The notes under the pieces are model-generated. The model did no database searches. It had not been told where the DNA came from and worked only from the letters and a program-made list of their open reading frames with translations. Made by a program: the position numbers and the translations under genes. Below are positions 23,984-34,074 of a DNA stretch of 39,315 nucleotides, piece after piece. Origin of the DNA: Armatimonadota bacterium (lineage in GTDB: Bacteria > Armatimonadota > UBA5829 > DTJY01); NCBI GenBank assembly GCA_025358205.1, contig JANYKG010000192.1:1-39315 (forward strand), given 5' to 3'. Each line of letters opens with the position of its first letter. Position 1 is the stretch's first letter.

Positions 23984-26929
23984 ATGCGAGAACACTCCAG
24001 GATGAACCTTCGAGCGAATACATTTGTAGCCCTTTTTGTGTTATCACTACTCTGCGGGATGGTCTTGCCATCCGCGTCCGCAGGAGGATTTCCAATGAAG
24101 AACCTCGCATCGGCTGAGTCGGGAGCGATATTCCTTAGTAATGAAGAGCGTCTTCAAGCTCGTACTTCGGATGGTCAGCAGATTGACCTCACCGGCAAGT
24201 GGCTGATGGCCGGTCGCGATACCGACGCGAACCCCATCGGTTCCGGCAAGCCGCGTGCGTATCCCGACATGAAGGGCTGGCAGTGGCATGATGTCTCCGT
24301 GCCGGGATCGGTCCGCTCCGGGCTGCTGGAGGCCGGTGTCATCGAGGACCCATATTGGGACCAGAACGCCGGCAAGTCGCTCTGGACCGAGAAGATGGAC
24401 TGGTGGTTCAAGAAGTCTGTGGTGATACCCAAGGACTGGTCCGGCAAGAAGATAAAGCTAGGGTTCGACGGCGTGGACTACAACGCAAGCGTCTGGATCA
24501 ACGGCCATTTCCTCGGCGATCACGAGGGGATGTACGGCGGCCCGGTGTATGATGTGACACCGCTCATTCGCTTCGGCAAGCCGAACGAAGTCTTGGTGCA
24601 GATACATCCCGGCGGAACGGATGAACCGGGCAAGGTCTTCAAGGGCTACATCTTCATGAAGTGGCACTACCAGACGGACATCAGCCCGCGAGGAATCTGG
24701 CGGGGGGTCAGGCTGGTGGCAACCGGCCCGGTGCGGCTTGAGAATCCCTTCGTGAAGACGCTCAGCATCAGCGACAAGGAAGCGGTACTGGAGGTCACTG
24801 CGGATGTGTTCGACCCGGGCGGCGCGAAGCAGGCGCTGGTCATCGGCATGATCGCAGGAGAGAACTTCAAGGAAGAAGAGCAACGCTTCTCAGTTCCCGT
24901 GACGCTTGCGAAGGGCGGGCAGACAATAAGGTGCAGGGTGCGGGTCGCGAACCCCAGGCTCTGGTGGCCTCACGGGATGGGCGATCCGAACCTCTATCGC
25001 CTCACGCTCAGCGCGAGGGTACACGAGGAGGCTTCGGACAGCATCTCCACCACTTTCGGCATCCGCACACTGGAGTTCGACGCCAACCCCGGCCTGGAAT
25101 CGGATGTGAACAGCCGATTTATGTGCAAGGTCAACGGCACGCTGATCTCCATGCGCGGCGCGGGCGGCTTCGGGTGCCACGATCAAATCTACCGGTTCCA
25201 TGACCGCAAGGACGCCTGGTTCATCAAGGCCGCTCAGAACCTGAACTTCAACTTCATACGGGTACATGGCTCCGGCATCATCGCGACCGACGAGTTCTAC
25301 AACCTTTGCGACCGCATGGGCATGATGGTCTGGCAGGAGTTCATGGTCTCCAACATGAGCATCTCGGGCGAGAGCCCCGATGTCTGGCGCGCCCAAACCG
25401 TGCAGTCCATCCTGCGGCTGCGAAACCGGCCTTCGCTCATCTACTGGTGCGGCGGCAATGAGTTCAACCCCGACTCCACGACCGATGACAACAAGATGAT
25501 CGTGGACATGTTCGAGGAATCCGTCGCCAAGTACGACGGGACGCGGCTGTTTGCCCGTGCGGCGCAGTACGTGAACGACCCGCACTACAACGATGAGAGC
25601 GGCGGATACGGAGGCCTCAGTCCTGCCGCATGCACGGAATATGGTGGCGCTTTCGACGCGAATATCCTGAGTAAAAGGTCTCTCAAGATGTTCCTGCCCG
25701 AGGCGGACGTTAAGCGCTGGCCTCCCACAACCAAGGAGAACCTGGCCTCGCTTCTGCCGCCTGACAAACTGGATGGCTGGGACAACTCTCGCCGAGGGGC
25801 GTTCCTCTTCCACACGGCTCTTACCGGGCGGTGCGAAGGGTGGGGTTGGCCGGGTGACCTGACCGTCCTGCTGCCGCAGTGGCTGCTCGTCGGCGTCCCT
25901 AGCACTATGGACGAGGCATTCCAGGTTTCTCAGGTCTACGGCGGATACACAGCGAGTTACACGGTAGAGACCTTCCGCTCCCGCTGGCCGCATCCCAGCC
26001 TCTACGCCTCGTGGGATTATGCGCCGATCTGGCCCATGTCCATCATCTACGGGCCGGTGGACTACTATGGCGTCGTGCTGCCCAGCGCCTACTACTACAA
26101 GCGCGCGCAGGCCCCGCTGCATGTGTTGATGCAGTACGCGCCCAGTGAAGTTATCAAGACCCCGGTCGTCCCGCTGAACGCATTTCCGAAGATCTATCAA
26201 CCGGGCGACCAGTTCCAGGGGCACGTGTTCGTGGCAAGCGATCTGAACCACTCGATTGGCGCGCACTCCGCCCAGGTGCAGGTCTTCGACTCGAAGCTTG
26301 ACCTCGTGCATGAGGGAATCATGAAGTTGGATGGGATGGCAAGCGGCCCGGCCTCTCTGCCGCTAGGGACGTTTACATGGGATATCCCGTCGTCCATGCC
26401 CAATCAGGTGGCTTTGGTCAGCGTGTCGCTCAGGAATGAGAGTGGCGAACTGGTCTCCCGCTCAGTCTACCCGATCTGGATTAGCTCGGAGCGCGCCAAG
26501 CTCATCAGCGATGTGTATGTTCGCCGAGACGACGGGCCGTGGCTTACCGACCTGAAGAAAGCGCCGACCAAGCTCAGTATTACGCCGGTCACCACGCGCG
26601 TCAGCTTCTCAGGCAAGGACTACCTCCCGTCAGGCACGCAACGGTGCGCGAAGGCCGTTCTGGAGGTCACCAACATCGGCGACAAACCGGCTTTCCACAC
26701 CGGCATAGAGATCACCAACGCCGACTGCCGCTATGTATGCGATGACAACTACTTCTTCTTGATGCCCGGCGAGTCAAAGCGAGTGACGTTCGAGATAGAC
26801 CGGAGTATTCAGCCGTTCTACGAGTACGTGAAACCGGGGCTTATTCAACCGGTCGGCTCTCAGTTGGAGTTTACCGCCACCGCATGGAATGCCCCAGCGG
26901 AGTCCGCCGTTATCGCAGTGGGAAAGTAG
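23984..26929 (+). CDS. Secreted GH2 family glycosidase (beta-mannosidase/exo-glucosaminidase-like)
   Basis: The ATG at 23984 gives 981 aa with a signal peptide ending near SASAGG; GGGAGG lies 14 bases upstream, rather far, and the ATG at 24002 is an alternative. Domains: a GH2 sugar-binding jelly roll (WWFKKSVVIP, VDYNASVWINGHFLGDHEG), an immunoglobulin-like domain ending in the LWWPHGMG motif, a TIM barrel, and further sandwich domains. In the barrel, GGNEF places the acid/base at Glu493, and CTEYGG suggests Glu552 as the nucleophile. The spacing and flanking motifs look most like beta-mannosidase and exo-beta-glucosaminidase branches rather than beta-galactosidase. It is the last gene of an apparent nfo-MFS-GH2 string and ends at a bidirectional hairpin. 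Confidence 0.85.
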   Translation: MREHSRMNLRANTFVALFVLSLLCGMVLPSASAGGFPMKNLASAESGAIFLSNEERLQARTSDGQQIDLTGKWLMAGRDTDANPIGSGKPRAYPDMKGWQWHDVSVPGSVRSGLLEAGVIEDPYWDQNAGKSLWTEKMDWWFKKSVVIPKDWSGKKIKLGFDGVDYNASVWINGHFLGDHEGMYGGPVYDVTPLIRFGKPNEVLVQIHPGGTDEPGKVFKGYIFMKWHYQTDISPRGIWRGVRLVATGPVRLENPFVKTLSISDKEAVLEVTADVFDPGGAKQALVIGMIAGENFKEEEQRFSVPVTLAKGGQTIRCRVRVANPRLWWPHGMGDPNLYRLTLSARVHEEASDSISTTFGIRTLEFDANPGLESDVNSRFMCKVNGTLISMRGAGGFGCHDQIYRFHDRKDAWFIKAAQNLNFNFIRVHGSGIIATDEFYNLCDRMGMMVWQEFMVSNMSISGESPDVWRAQTVQSILRLRNRPSLIYWCGGNEFNPDSTTDDNKMIVDMFEESVAKYDGTRLFARAAQYVNDPHYNDESGGYGGLSPAACTEYGGAFDANILSKRSLKMFLPEADVKRWPPTTKENLASLLPPDKLDGWDNSRRGAFLFHTALTGRCEGWGWPGDLTVLLPQWLLVGVPSTMDEAFQVSQVYGGYTASYTVETFRSRWPHPSLYASWDYAPIWPMSIIYGPVDYYGVVLPSAYYYKRAQAPLHVLMQYAPSEVIKTPVVPLNAFPKIYQPGDQFQGHVFVASDLNHSIGAHSAQVQVFDSKLDLVHEGIMKLDGMASGPASLPLGTFTWDIPSSMPNQVALVSVSLRNESGELVSRSVYPIWISSERAKLISDVYVRRDDGPWLTDLKKAPTKLSITPVTTRVSFSGKDYLPSGTQRCAKAVLEVTNIGDKPAFHTGIEITNADCRYVCDDNYFFLMPGESKRVTFEIDRSIQPFYEYVKPGLIQPVGSQLEFTATAWNAPAESAVIAVGK

Positions 26930-26940
26930 AGACATGCCAA

Positions 26941-26969
26941 AAGGCCTGCGCTAGTTATGCACAGGCCTT
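26941..26969. terminator. Bidirectional hairpin after the GH2 gene
   Basis: AAGGCCTG pairs with CAGGCCTT across a loop of about 13 bases, with extra pairing of CGC with GC inside. It lies between convergent genes. Confidence 0.7.
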
Positions 26970-27001
26970 CGTGATTCAATAATGGCTATGAGGATCGCGG
27001 T

Positions 27002-27217
27002 TCAGCTCGGCAGGCGGTACTTTGTCTGTTTCTGAAGCGCGCGTTCCAGTTGGTCAATGCTCAGTGTGCCGGTCTTTACCATCAGTGTACCGAGAGGCAT
27101 CGGATCAAGGCCGCAGCGGTGGATCTCGGTCTGCTTGTTCAGGCAATCCACGATTATCTCGCGCGACGCAAGCCCCATCTCCACCAGAATCTCGCCGATC
27201 AATTTATGATGCGCCAT
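27002..27217 (-). CDS. Stand-alone MshEN/GspE-N-like small protein
   Basis: The 71-aa product contains two copies of a motif found at the N-terminus of type II secretion and type IV pilus ATPases: LIGEILVEMGLASREIIVDCLNKQT and PLGTLMVKTGTLSIDQLERALQKQT. In those ATPases tandem copies form the MshEN domain, which in some proteins binds cyclic di-GMP. Here there is no ATPase attached; the gene is complete, with GGAGG before its ATG and its own promoter. It may be a free signalling adaptor, but cyclic di-GMP binding needs specific residues that I cannot confirm. The downstream side is a shared terminator with the GH2 gene. Confidence 0.7.
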   Translation of the reverse strand: MAHHKLIGEILVEMGLASREIIVDCLNKQTEIHRCGLDPMPLGTLMVKTGTLSIDQLERALQKQTKYRLPS

Positions 27218-27237
27218 CTCACAACACCTCCGAGTAC

Positions 27238-27266
27238 ATTGTCCTACTAATCCGAACGAAAGTCAA
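27238..27266 (-). promoter_or_regulatory. Promoter of the MshEN-like gene
   Basis: Read on the minus strand, TTGACT (27266-27261) and GACAAT (27243-27238) are 17 bases apart, matching the housekeeping sigma consensus at 5 and 4 of 6 positions. Confidence 0.55.
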
Positions 27267-27320
27267 CTAGTATATTGACTAGATTTACGCCGCCCCAGCA
27301 TCCGGTAATCTAGGCGGAAT

Positions 27321-27944
27321 TCACTGACTAGCGCGTTCCTTCTTCAACTCGATCACTTTCAAGCGGGCGGCGTTTATGTCGGCCACCAGTGAGGCGCGCG
27401 CGGACTTGTCTGTCTGCGATTCCAACCGTAACACGTACGACGGGTGAAACGCCGCAATGGCCTTCTCCGCGTAGGGCGTGTCGAAGAACTGGCCGCGCTC
27501 CTTGGTTATACGAAAGTCCGTGTGGATGATCGTGTTGGCGGACGGCGCGCCCAGGCAGAGGATGACCCGCGGTTTGATGATCTCAAGCTGTTTCGTCAGC
27601 CACGGCAGGCAGGTGGCCATCTCGTCGGGTGAGGGCGGCCTGTTTCGCACGCTGCCGTTTTCGATGGAGGTTGGTCGGCACTTCACGGTGTTGCAGATGT
27701 AGACGTGTTTGCGGGTGATGCCGTTCTCCAGCAGCGCCGCATCCAGCAGTTGACCCGCGCGCCCGACAAACGGCCTACCGGTGGCGTCCTCATTCGCGCC
27801 TGGTCCTTCGCCCACTATCACCAGCGGCGTCTCGGGGTTGCCTTCGCCGAAGACTACGTTCTGCCTGTTCTCGCACAGCCCGCACAGTCTGCACGTTGAC
27901 GCCTCGGTCTTCAGCGCCTCTATTCGTTCCACTATGTCCGACAA
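27321..27944 (-). CDS. Type 4 uracil-DNA glycosylase
   Basis: This 207-aa protein is a family 4 uracil-DNA glycosylase, an iron-sulfur enzyme that removes uracil from DNA. It shows the CRLC pair (Cys18, Cys21), further candidate cluster cysteines at 84, 89 and 112, motif A VGEGPGANED (residues 44-53) and the HPSYVLR motif (167-173). The start is a TTG that lies 1 base after the HIT stop, with GGAGG inside the end of the HIT gene. It is the last gene of the ligA operon and probably acts with the ligase in base excision repair. The motif A residue after GE is Gly where Ala is usual, a mild change. Confidence 0.92.
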   Translation of the reverse strand: MSDIVERIEALKTEASTCRLCGLCENRQNVVFGEGNPETPLVIVGEGPGANEDATGRPFVGRAGQLLDAALLENGITRKHVYICNTVKCRPTSIENGSVRNRPPSPDEMATCLPWLTKQLEIIKPRVILCLGAPSANTIIHTDFRITKERGQFFDTPYAEKAIAAFHPSYVLRLESQTDKSARASLVADINAARLKVIELKKERASQ

Positions 27945-27945
27945 G

Positions 27946-28437
27946 TCAACCCTCCAGCTCTTCGATCTTCGCCTTCAGCTTATCGTAGGTCGCCGAAAGA
28001 CTCTCCGGCAGCACCTTCGTGTCAGCCAGCACCGGCATGAAGTTCGTGTCGCCGTTCCAGCGTGGGACGATGTGCCAGTGCATGTGGTCAACTATCCCCG
28101 CTCCGGCGGTTCGCCCCAGGTTCACGCCGAGGTTGAAACCCTCGGGATGCATGGTTTCAGTGAGAACCTTGACCATAAACCGCACCGTCCGCTGTACATC
28201 CAGAAGCTCATCGTCACCAAGCTCGTACATATCAGCGGTGTGCGTGTACGGCACAACCATCATGTGGCCGGGGTTGTACGGGAAGTTGTTCAGCATCACA
28301 AAGCACTTCTCAGCCCTGTGCAGAATCAGGTTGTCCCTATCGGCGTCCTGTGCCGGGAACGTGCAGAAGATGCACCCCTCCACCTTGTCAGCCGTGTTGA
28401 TGTACTGCATGCGCCAGGGCGCCCAAATCTGATCCAT
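27946..28437 (-). CDS. HIT family nucleotide hydrolase/transferase
   Basis: The 163-aa protein carries the HIT signature HMHWHIVPRW, with His118, His120 and His122, where the last is the usual nucleotidylated residue. Cys22 and Cys25 (CIFC) are the usual N-terminal zinc ligands. The opening MDQIWAPWRMQYI is typical of the branch related to Ap4A phosphorylase, which cleaves dinucleoside polyphosphates. AGGAGA stands before the ATG. It lies in a five-gene operon between a DUF1844 gene and UDG, with close spacing on both sides. The exact substrate is not certain. Confidence 0.92.
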   Translation of the reverse strand: MDQIWAPWRMQYINTADKVEGCIFCTFPAQDADRDNLILHRAEKCFVMLNNFPYNPGHMMVVPYTHTADMYELGDDELLDVQRTVRFMVKVLTETMHPEGFNLGVNLGRTAGAGIVDHMHWHIVPRWNGDTNFMPVLADTKVLPESLSATYDKLKAKIEELEG

Positions 28438-28457
28438 TGTATCTCCTGTTTGAGAAG

Positions 28458-28868
28458 TCAGTTGCGCGAACTCTGCTGCACAAAGTTGATCCGCAGGTCG
28501 CTGAGCAGGCGCTGAAGCTCGTCTCTCTCGGCCTGGGTTACCTTGGGTTCCAGCACTTGCACCATCGCCGCAATTGTGTCAATCGCCGTCTTCGCCTGGT
28601 CCAGATCCTGCTCGATGTTGCCGGTCGCGGGGTTCTTCACCAGCCCCATCCACTGCCAGGACTGCGCGCTCAGCATGCTCATGAAGTACCGTATAAGCGA
28701 GAGGATATCTACCGGCGGCAGTCCGCTCAGATCGGGGCCTTCCTCCTCAGCCGCCTGCTCGACTTCTGTCTCGTTCTCCGGGTGGGTGTGAATTTCGCCC
28801 TCCTCGTCCATCGTCACCTTTCGTTTGTCCACAACCTCAAAGCCTTTTTCCTCGTCGGAATCAGTCAT
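28458..28868 (-). CDS. DUF1844 family protein
   Basis: The ATG at 28868 is preferred because GGAGG stands 8 bases upstream; it gives 136 aa. An earlier ATG at 28883 lacks a site. The first half is strongly acidic and disordered (Glu/Asp-rich), and the second half is the conserved helical DUF1844 core: DILSLIRYFMSMLSAQSWQWMG, then NIEQDLDQAKTAIDTIAAMVQVLEPKVTQAERDELQRLLSDLRINFV in sequence. The function is unknown in the family. It overlaps the vanZ-like gene by 8 bases and is followed by the HIT gene, so it is made as part of the ligA operon. Confidence 0.85.
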   Translation of the reverse strand: MTDSDEEKGFEVVDKRKVTMDEEGEIHTHPENETEVEQAAEEEGPDLSGLPPVDILSLIRYFMSMLSAQSWQWMGLVKNPATGNIEQDLDQAKTAIDTIAAMVQVLEPKVTQAERDELQRLLSDLRINFVQQSSRN

Positions 28869-29246
28869 TCCTATTTCCTCCATTCGTGCGGATTCGTGCG
28901 TAGATATAGTAGATCGCCAGTGCGGTCAATAGCCCAATGATATCCGCCAGCCAATCGTGGCCGCTCATCGTTCGCCCAGGTACGAAGCTCTGGTGCCACT
29001 CGTCGGACGCACCGTACAACGTGCCTATCACTAGTGTTTGTACCCACATCATGCGCGAACCTCTGCTCGCTCTGATAAGCAGCAGCCCCATCACCATATA
29101 GGCCAGCGAGTGCTGCAGCTTGTCCCAACCCAGCAAACCCGGTGGGGTAGGCAGTGACGACTGCGCGGACAGCCAGAAGATGAATCCCATGTAGGCGACC
29201 GCAGGCCACCACGCCGAGACCGCTTGACGCGCACGAATGTTTGGCA

Positions 29247-29247
<1 letters not shown>
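28861..29247 (-). CDS. VanZ-like membrane protein
   Basis: The 128-aa protein has four hydrophobic segments and the VanZ-like marks WDKLQHSLAYMVMG near residue 41 and SDEWHQSFVPGRTMSGHDWLADIIG near residue 81. VanZ-like proteins sit in the cytoplasmic membrane; the founder gives low-level teicoplanin resistance, but most are of unknown function, so I claim only the fold. Its ATG overlaps the ligA TGA by one base (TGATG), so it is translationally coupled to ligA. Its C-terminal residues RIRTNGG are encoded by a short direct repeat of the sequence family that lies between other genes. Confidence 0.88.
28881..28900. repeat. Short period-10 direct repeat at the end of the VanZ-like gene
   Basis: ATTCGTGCG occurs twice with a period of 10 bases. 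It encodes the C-terminus of the VanZ-like protein and lies just before the DUF1844 start, close to its ribosome site. Confidence 0.6.
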
Positions 29248-31361
<2,114 letters not shown>

Positions 31362-31437
31362 TCAATGCAGAATTCTAACGCCGCGCCCAACCTTTGTCAA
31401 ACAAATGGTTGCATGTTCTCCAAACTATTTTGTTTTC

Positions 31438-31451
31438 TTGACCCAGATCAA
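31438..31451 (+). promoter_or_regulatory. FNR/HcpR-type operator upstream of hcp
   Basis: TTGACCCAGATCAA is a near-perfect inverted repeat of the CRP/FNR superfamily type (TTGAy-N4-rTCAA). If TATTAT (31474-31479) is the -10 box, the start point falls near 31486 and the site centres at about -41.5, the classical activating position. FNR-like or HcpR regulators control hcp in many anaerobes. No such regulator gene is in the window. Confidence 0.72.
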
Positions 31452-31473
31452 GCACAGCGACGCCGTATCGGGG

Positions 31474-31484
31474 TATTATACAAT
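31474..31484 (+). promoter_or_regulatory. Possible hcp -10 region
   Basis: TATTAT and the overlapping TACAAT are both plausible -10 boxes. No -35 is present, which is in keeping with activation by the upstream FNR-type site. Confidence 0.5.
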
Positions 31485-31498
31485 AGAAGACGAACCAG

Positions 31499-31529
31499 CC
31501 TGGATTATTCGTGAACTGAATAATCCAGG
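31499..31529 (+). promoter_or_regulatory. Perfect 12-bp hairpin in the hcp leader
   Basis: CCTGGATTATTC pairs with GAATAATCCAGG across a 7-base loop (GTGAACT). It lies just after the predicted start point and about 80 bases before the hcp ATG. No T-run follows, so a terminator is unlikely; an operator or an mRNA-stabilising stem is more likely. Confidence 0.7.
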
Positions 31530-31607
31530 GCCTTCAGAGCATTTTTCACGTTGTTCGTGGATAATGCGGACTTGTTTTCGATGATAATACACCAAGGAGG
31601 CTGTGAA

Positions 31608-32927
31608 ATGACTGAAACGGGAACACTCGATATGTTCTGCTACCAGTGCTCGCAGACGGTGCGCGGCACGGGATGCACCATGAAAGGCGTGTGCGGCAAA
31701 CCGCCGACCGTCGCCAAACTTCAGGACAATCTGACTTTCGCAATGAAGGGCATCTCCGCCTACGCCCACCACGCAAGGGCATTCGGCAAGAGCGACCCCG
31801 AGGTAGACGCTTTCCTCGCGGATGGCCTGTATTCCTCGCTTACCAACGTGAACTTCAATGCAGGTGACTTTGTCGCCCTCGCGCTCAAGGCCGGGCAGAT
31901 GAACCTCAAGGCCATGAAGATGCTGAAGCAGGCGCACATCGAGGCGTTCGGCGAACCCGTGCCGACAGTTGTGCAGACCGGAACCGTGAAGGGCCACGGA
32001 ATCCTTGTCACCGGGCACGACCTGAAGATGCTGGAGGAACTGCTGAAGCAGACCGAGGGCACGGGCGTCAACGTCTACACCCATTCCGAGATGCTTCCCG
32101 CGCACGGCTATCCCGGCCTGAAGAAGTACAAGCACCTGGTCGGCAACCTGGGTTCGGCATGGTGGGACCAGAAGCAGCTATTCGCCCAGCACTCGCTTGC
32201 CATTCTGGTCACCACGAACTGCGTGCTGCTGCCGAAGGACGACTACTCGGACCGCCTATTCACCGCCGGGCCGGTCGGTCTGCCGGGTGTGCCGCACATT
32301 GACGGGTACGACTACTCCGCCGTCATCGCGAAGGCGAAGTCGCTGCCGGAACTGCCGGATGCGCCGGGCGAGACCACGCTCACAACCGGGTTCTCCTCGG
32401 GCGTGGTGCTCTCACTGGCAGGAAAGATCAAGGAACTCGTGACCGCGGGCAAGATCAAGCGGTTCTTCCTGGTTGGCGGGTGCGATGCGCCCCTGAAGAA
32501 GAGCAACGAATACTACCGCCAGTTTGTGCAGAAGCTGCCGGCGGACACGGTTATCCTCACCCTTGCATGCGGCAAGTTCCGCTTCAACGATCTGGACCTG
32601 GGCAGCATCGAGGGCGTTCCCAGACTGCTCGACCTAGGCCAGTGCAATGACGCAATCGTCGCTATCGAGATCGCTTCGGCGCTCGCTGACTTGTTCGGCG
32701 TGGGTGTGAACGACCTGCCGCTGACGCTGGTGGTGAGCTGGATGGAGCAGAAGGCTGTGGCTATTCTGTGGACGCTGCTCGCGCTCGGCATCAAGGGCAT
32801 CTACCTCGGCCCGATCGCACCTGCGTGGGTGAACGAGGATATCCTGAATGTGCTGGTGGACAACTACGACATCAAGCTGATCACCGAACCGGATGACGAT
32901 ATCAGGCAGATGATGGCCGCTGGTTAG
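31608..32927 (+). CDS. hcp: Hybrid cluster protein Hcp, short form
   Basis: The ATG at 31608, 7 bases after AAGGAGG, gives 439 aa. The N-terminal cysteines follow C-X2-C-X8-C-X5-C (Cys11, 14, 23, 29), the spacing that holds a [4Fe-4S] cluster in anaerobes. Hybrid-cluster motifs follow: [41 protein letters not shown] and [10 protein letters not shown]. Hcp reduces nitric oxide and hydroxylamine and protects against nitrosative stress. At 439 aa it is about 100 residues shorter than the common form and belongs to the short class lacking part of the N-terminal helical bundle. It is a single gene with its own FNR-type site and terminator; the reductase partner Hcr is absent here. Confidence 0.94.
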   Translation: MTETGTLDMFCYQCSQTVRGTGCTMKGVCGKPPTVAKLQDNLTFAMKGISAYAHHARAFGKSDPEVDAFLADGLYSSLTNVNFNAGDFVALALKAGQMNLKAMKMLKQAHIEAFGEPVPTVVQTGTVKGHGILVTGHDLKMLEELLKQTEGTGVNVYTHSEMLPAHGYPGLKKYKHLVGNLGSAWWDQKQLFAQHSLAILVTTNCVLLPKDDYSDRLFTAGPVGLPGVPHIDGYDYSAVIAKAKSLPELPDAPGETTLTTGFSSGVVLSLAGKIKELVTAGKIKRFFLVGGCDAPLKKSNEYYRQFVQKLPADTVILTLACGKFRFNDLDLGSIEGVPRLLDLGQCNDAIVAIEIASALADLFGVGVNDLPLTLVVSWMEQKAVAILWTLLALGIKGIYLGPIAPAWVNEDILNVLVDNYDIKLITEPDDDIRQMMAAG

Positions 32928-32949
32928 TAAGCCGAAGCGCCGTACACGT

Positions 32950-32986
32950 GAAGAGGGCCACCCGTATTGCGCGGATGGCCCTCTTC
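32950..32986. terminator. Terminator after hcp
   Basis: GAAGAGGGCCA pairs perfectly with TGGCCCTCTTC, with further CCG/CGG pairing inside the loop. It lies between convergent genes and can serve both. Confidence 0.82.
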
Positions 32987-33020
32987 AGTTATGTTTTAAC
33001 CTTTTCCTGTTCCTTGGTTC

Positions 33021-33710
33021 TTATCTTCGTCGTTTCGCAACCACGCCGCAGAGTCCGAACAGTCCGGTTGCAAATGCCACGAGGGCAGACGGCTCAGGCA
33101 CGCACGCGGTGCTCGTGAACACGCTGTCCACCAGGCATCCGCCCCCTGCGGGGACGTAGCATGTCCACGTTATCTCTTCCCACGTAGGGTTCGGGTGGAT
33201 GCTCCACAGCCCGTTCACGAGGATGCCACCGTCCACGGGTTGGTCGTGCTCATTCGTTACCCAGAACGACGATCCCTCGGGCACACCTGGGATGACCGCT
33301 CCCTCAGAGCCGCCCCACGTGGTCAGCGTCCCCTCGAACCACACCTTCTTCACGGGGTTTGGCGTCGTGTAGTTGTTGATGTGCATTTTGAACCAAATGG
33401 TCTGCCCGGTCTCGCCGTTGGTGTTGTCCAACCCGATCATCCCGAAACGTCCAGCCCAATGATCGTTCGTGCCGAACCACTGCAGGTTGCTCGAAAAGGT
33501 GACGTCGTCGCACGTCCAGTCGCCGGTGTCCCAAGTGGGGCCGACGAGCGTGTACGGTGTCTGCCAACTGCCCTGCGAGAAGTCCCAGAACATCGTTCTC
33601 TGCGCTTCGAACGGCGGCGGGTTCACATACCCAATCATGCTGGCCGAAGCCGCGGAACCTAGAACCACAAGCAACACTGCGCACACAAAATACTTAACGG
33701 TAGCTTTCAT
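33021..33710 (-). CDS. PEP-CTERM sorting domain protein
   Basis: The ATG at 33710, directly after AAGGAGG-type sequence, gives 229 aa. It has a signal peptide (KYFVCAVLLVVLGSAASAS), a beta-rich middle with many aromatic residues (likely an extracellular sandwich domain), and a C-terminus VPEPSALVAFATGLFGLCGVVAKRRR: the PEP motif, a membrane helix and a basic end. PEP-CTERM proteins are cleaved by an exosortase and exported, often with exopolysaccharide. No exosortase is in this window. The body is not a family I recognise. It ends at the terminator shared with hcp. Confidence 0.9.
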   Translation of the reverse strand: MKATVKYFVCAVLLVVLGSAASASMIGYVNPPPFEAQRTMFWDFSQGSWQTPYTLVGPTWDTGDWTCDDVTFSSNLQWFGTNDHWAGRFGMIGLDNTNGETGQTIWFKMHINNYTTPNPVKKVWFEGTLTTWGGSEGAVIPGVPEGSSFWVTNEHDQPVDGGILVNGLWSIHPNPTWEEITWTCYVPAGGGCLVDSVFTSTACVPEPSALVAFATGLFGLCGVVAKRRR

Positions 33711-33875
33711 TGTCCCAACCTCCTTTGGATTCTCGTGTTTGTTCACGATGCCACAGGGAAAGTGACTTATCGCATCGTTTGCCCTGTTGTCGAGCAATCC
33801 CTGACAACTATACCTGCAAGAATCGTGCCATTCGCGCACATATCGGCATGAATTTGCCCGTGCCTGTGCGACTAT
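33711..33875. other. Leader region of the PEP-CTERM gene
   Basis: This part of the 364-base gap contains the ribosome site for the PEP-CTERM gene (AAGGAGG in the minus strand near 33719-33725) and presumably its promoter. I see no gene or repeat in it. Confidence 0.45.
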
Positions 33876-34054
33876 CAGCCATTAACCATTTTCCTGACCA
33901 TCTGACCATTTCCTTGACGACCATCTCCCTCTCATCTGCGTTTATCCGCGTACATCGGCGGCTGGCCTTTCCACCCGTGTTCGATGTTGGACGTTGAGAG
34001 TTCAGTGTTCGATGTTCGCTCCTCCCACACGCCCATACCCCCATGCTCCCCCGG
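33876..34054. repeat. Composite repeat block upstream of mnmG
   Basis: Four repeat types stand end to end: GACCATCT-type units of period 8 (33876-33929); CATCTGCGTT/TATCCGCGTA units of period 10 (33933-33962); TGTTCGA/TGTTGGA units of period 7 (about 33977-34019); and CCCATACC-type units of period 8 (34023-34052). The block stops immediately before the mnmG -10 box. Confidence 0.88.
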
Positions 34055-34056
34055 CA

Positions 34057-34065
34057 TGGTATAAT
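34057..34065 (+). promoter_or_regulatory. Extended -10 promoter of mnmG
   Basis: TGGTATAAT matches TGn-TATAAT. Initiation would occur near 34072, only about 3 bases before the ATG at 34075, so the mRNA is probably leaderless. Confidence 0.65.
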
Positions 34066-34074
34066 AGCCCAACG

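Noticed and set aside
27268-27283. CTAGTATATTGACTAG as an operator
   Set aside because: It is an imperfect palindrome just upstream of the promoter, but too short and AT-rich to claim without other copies.
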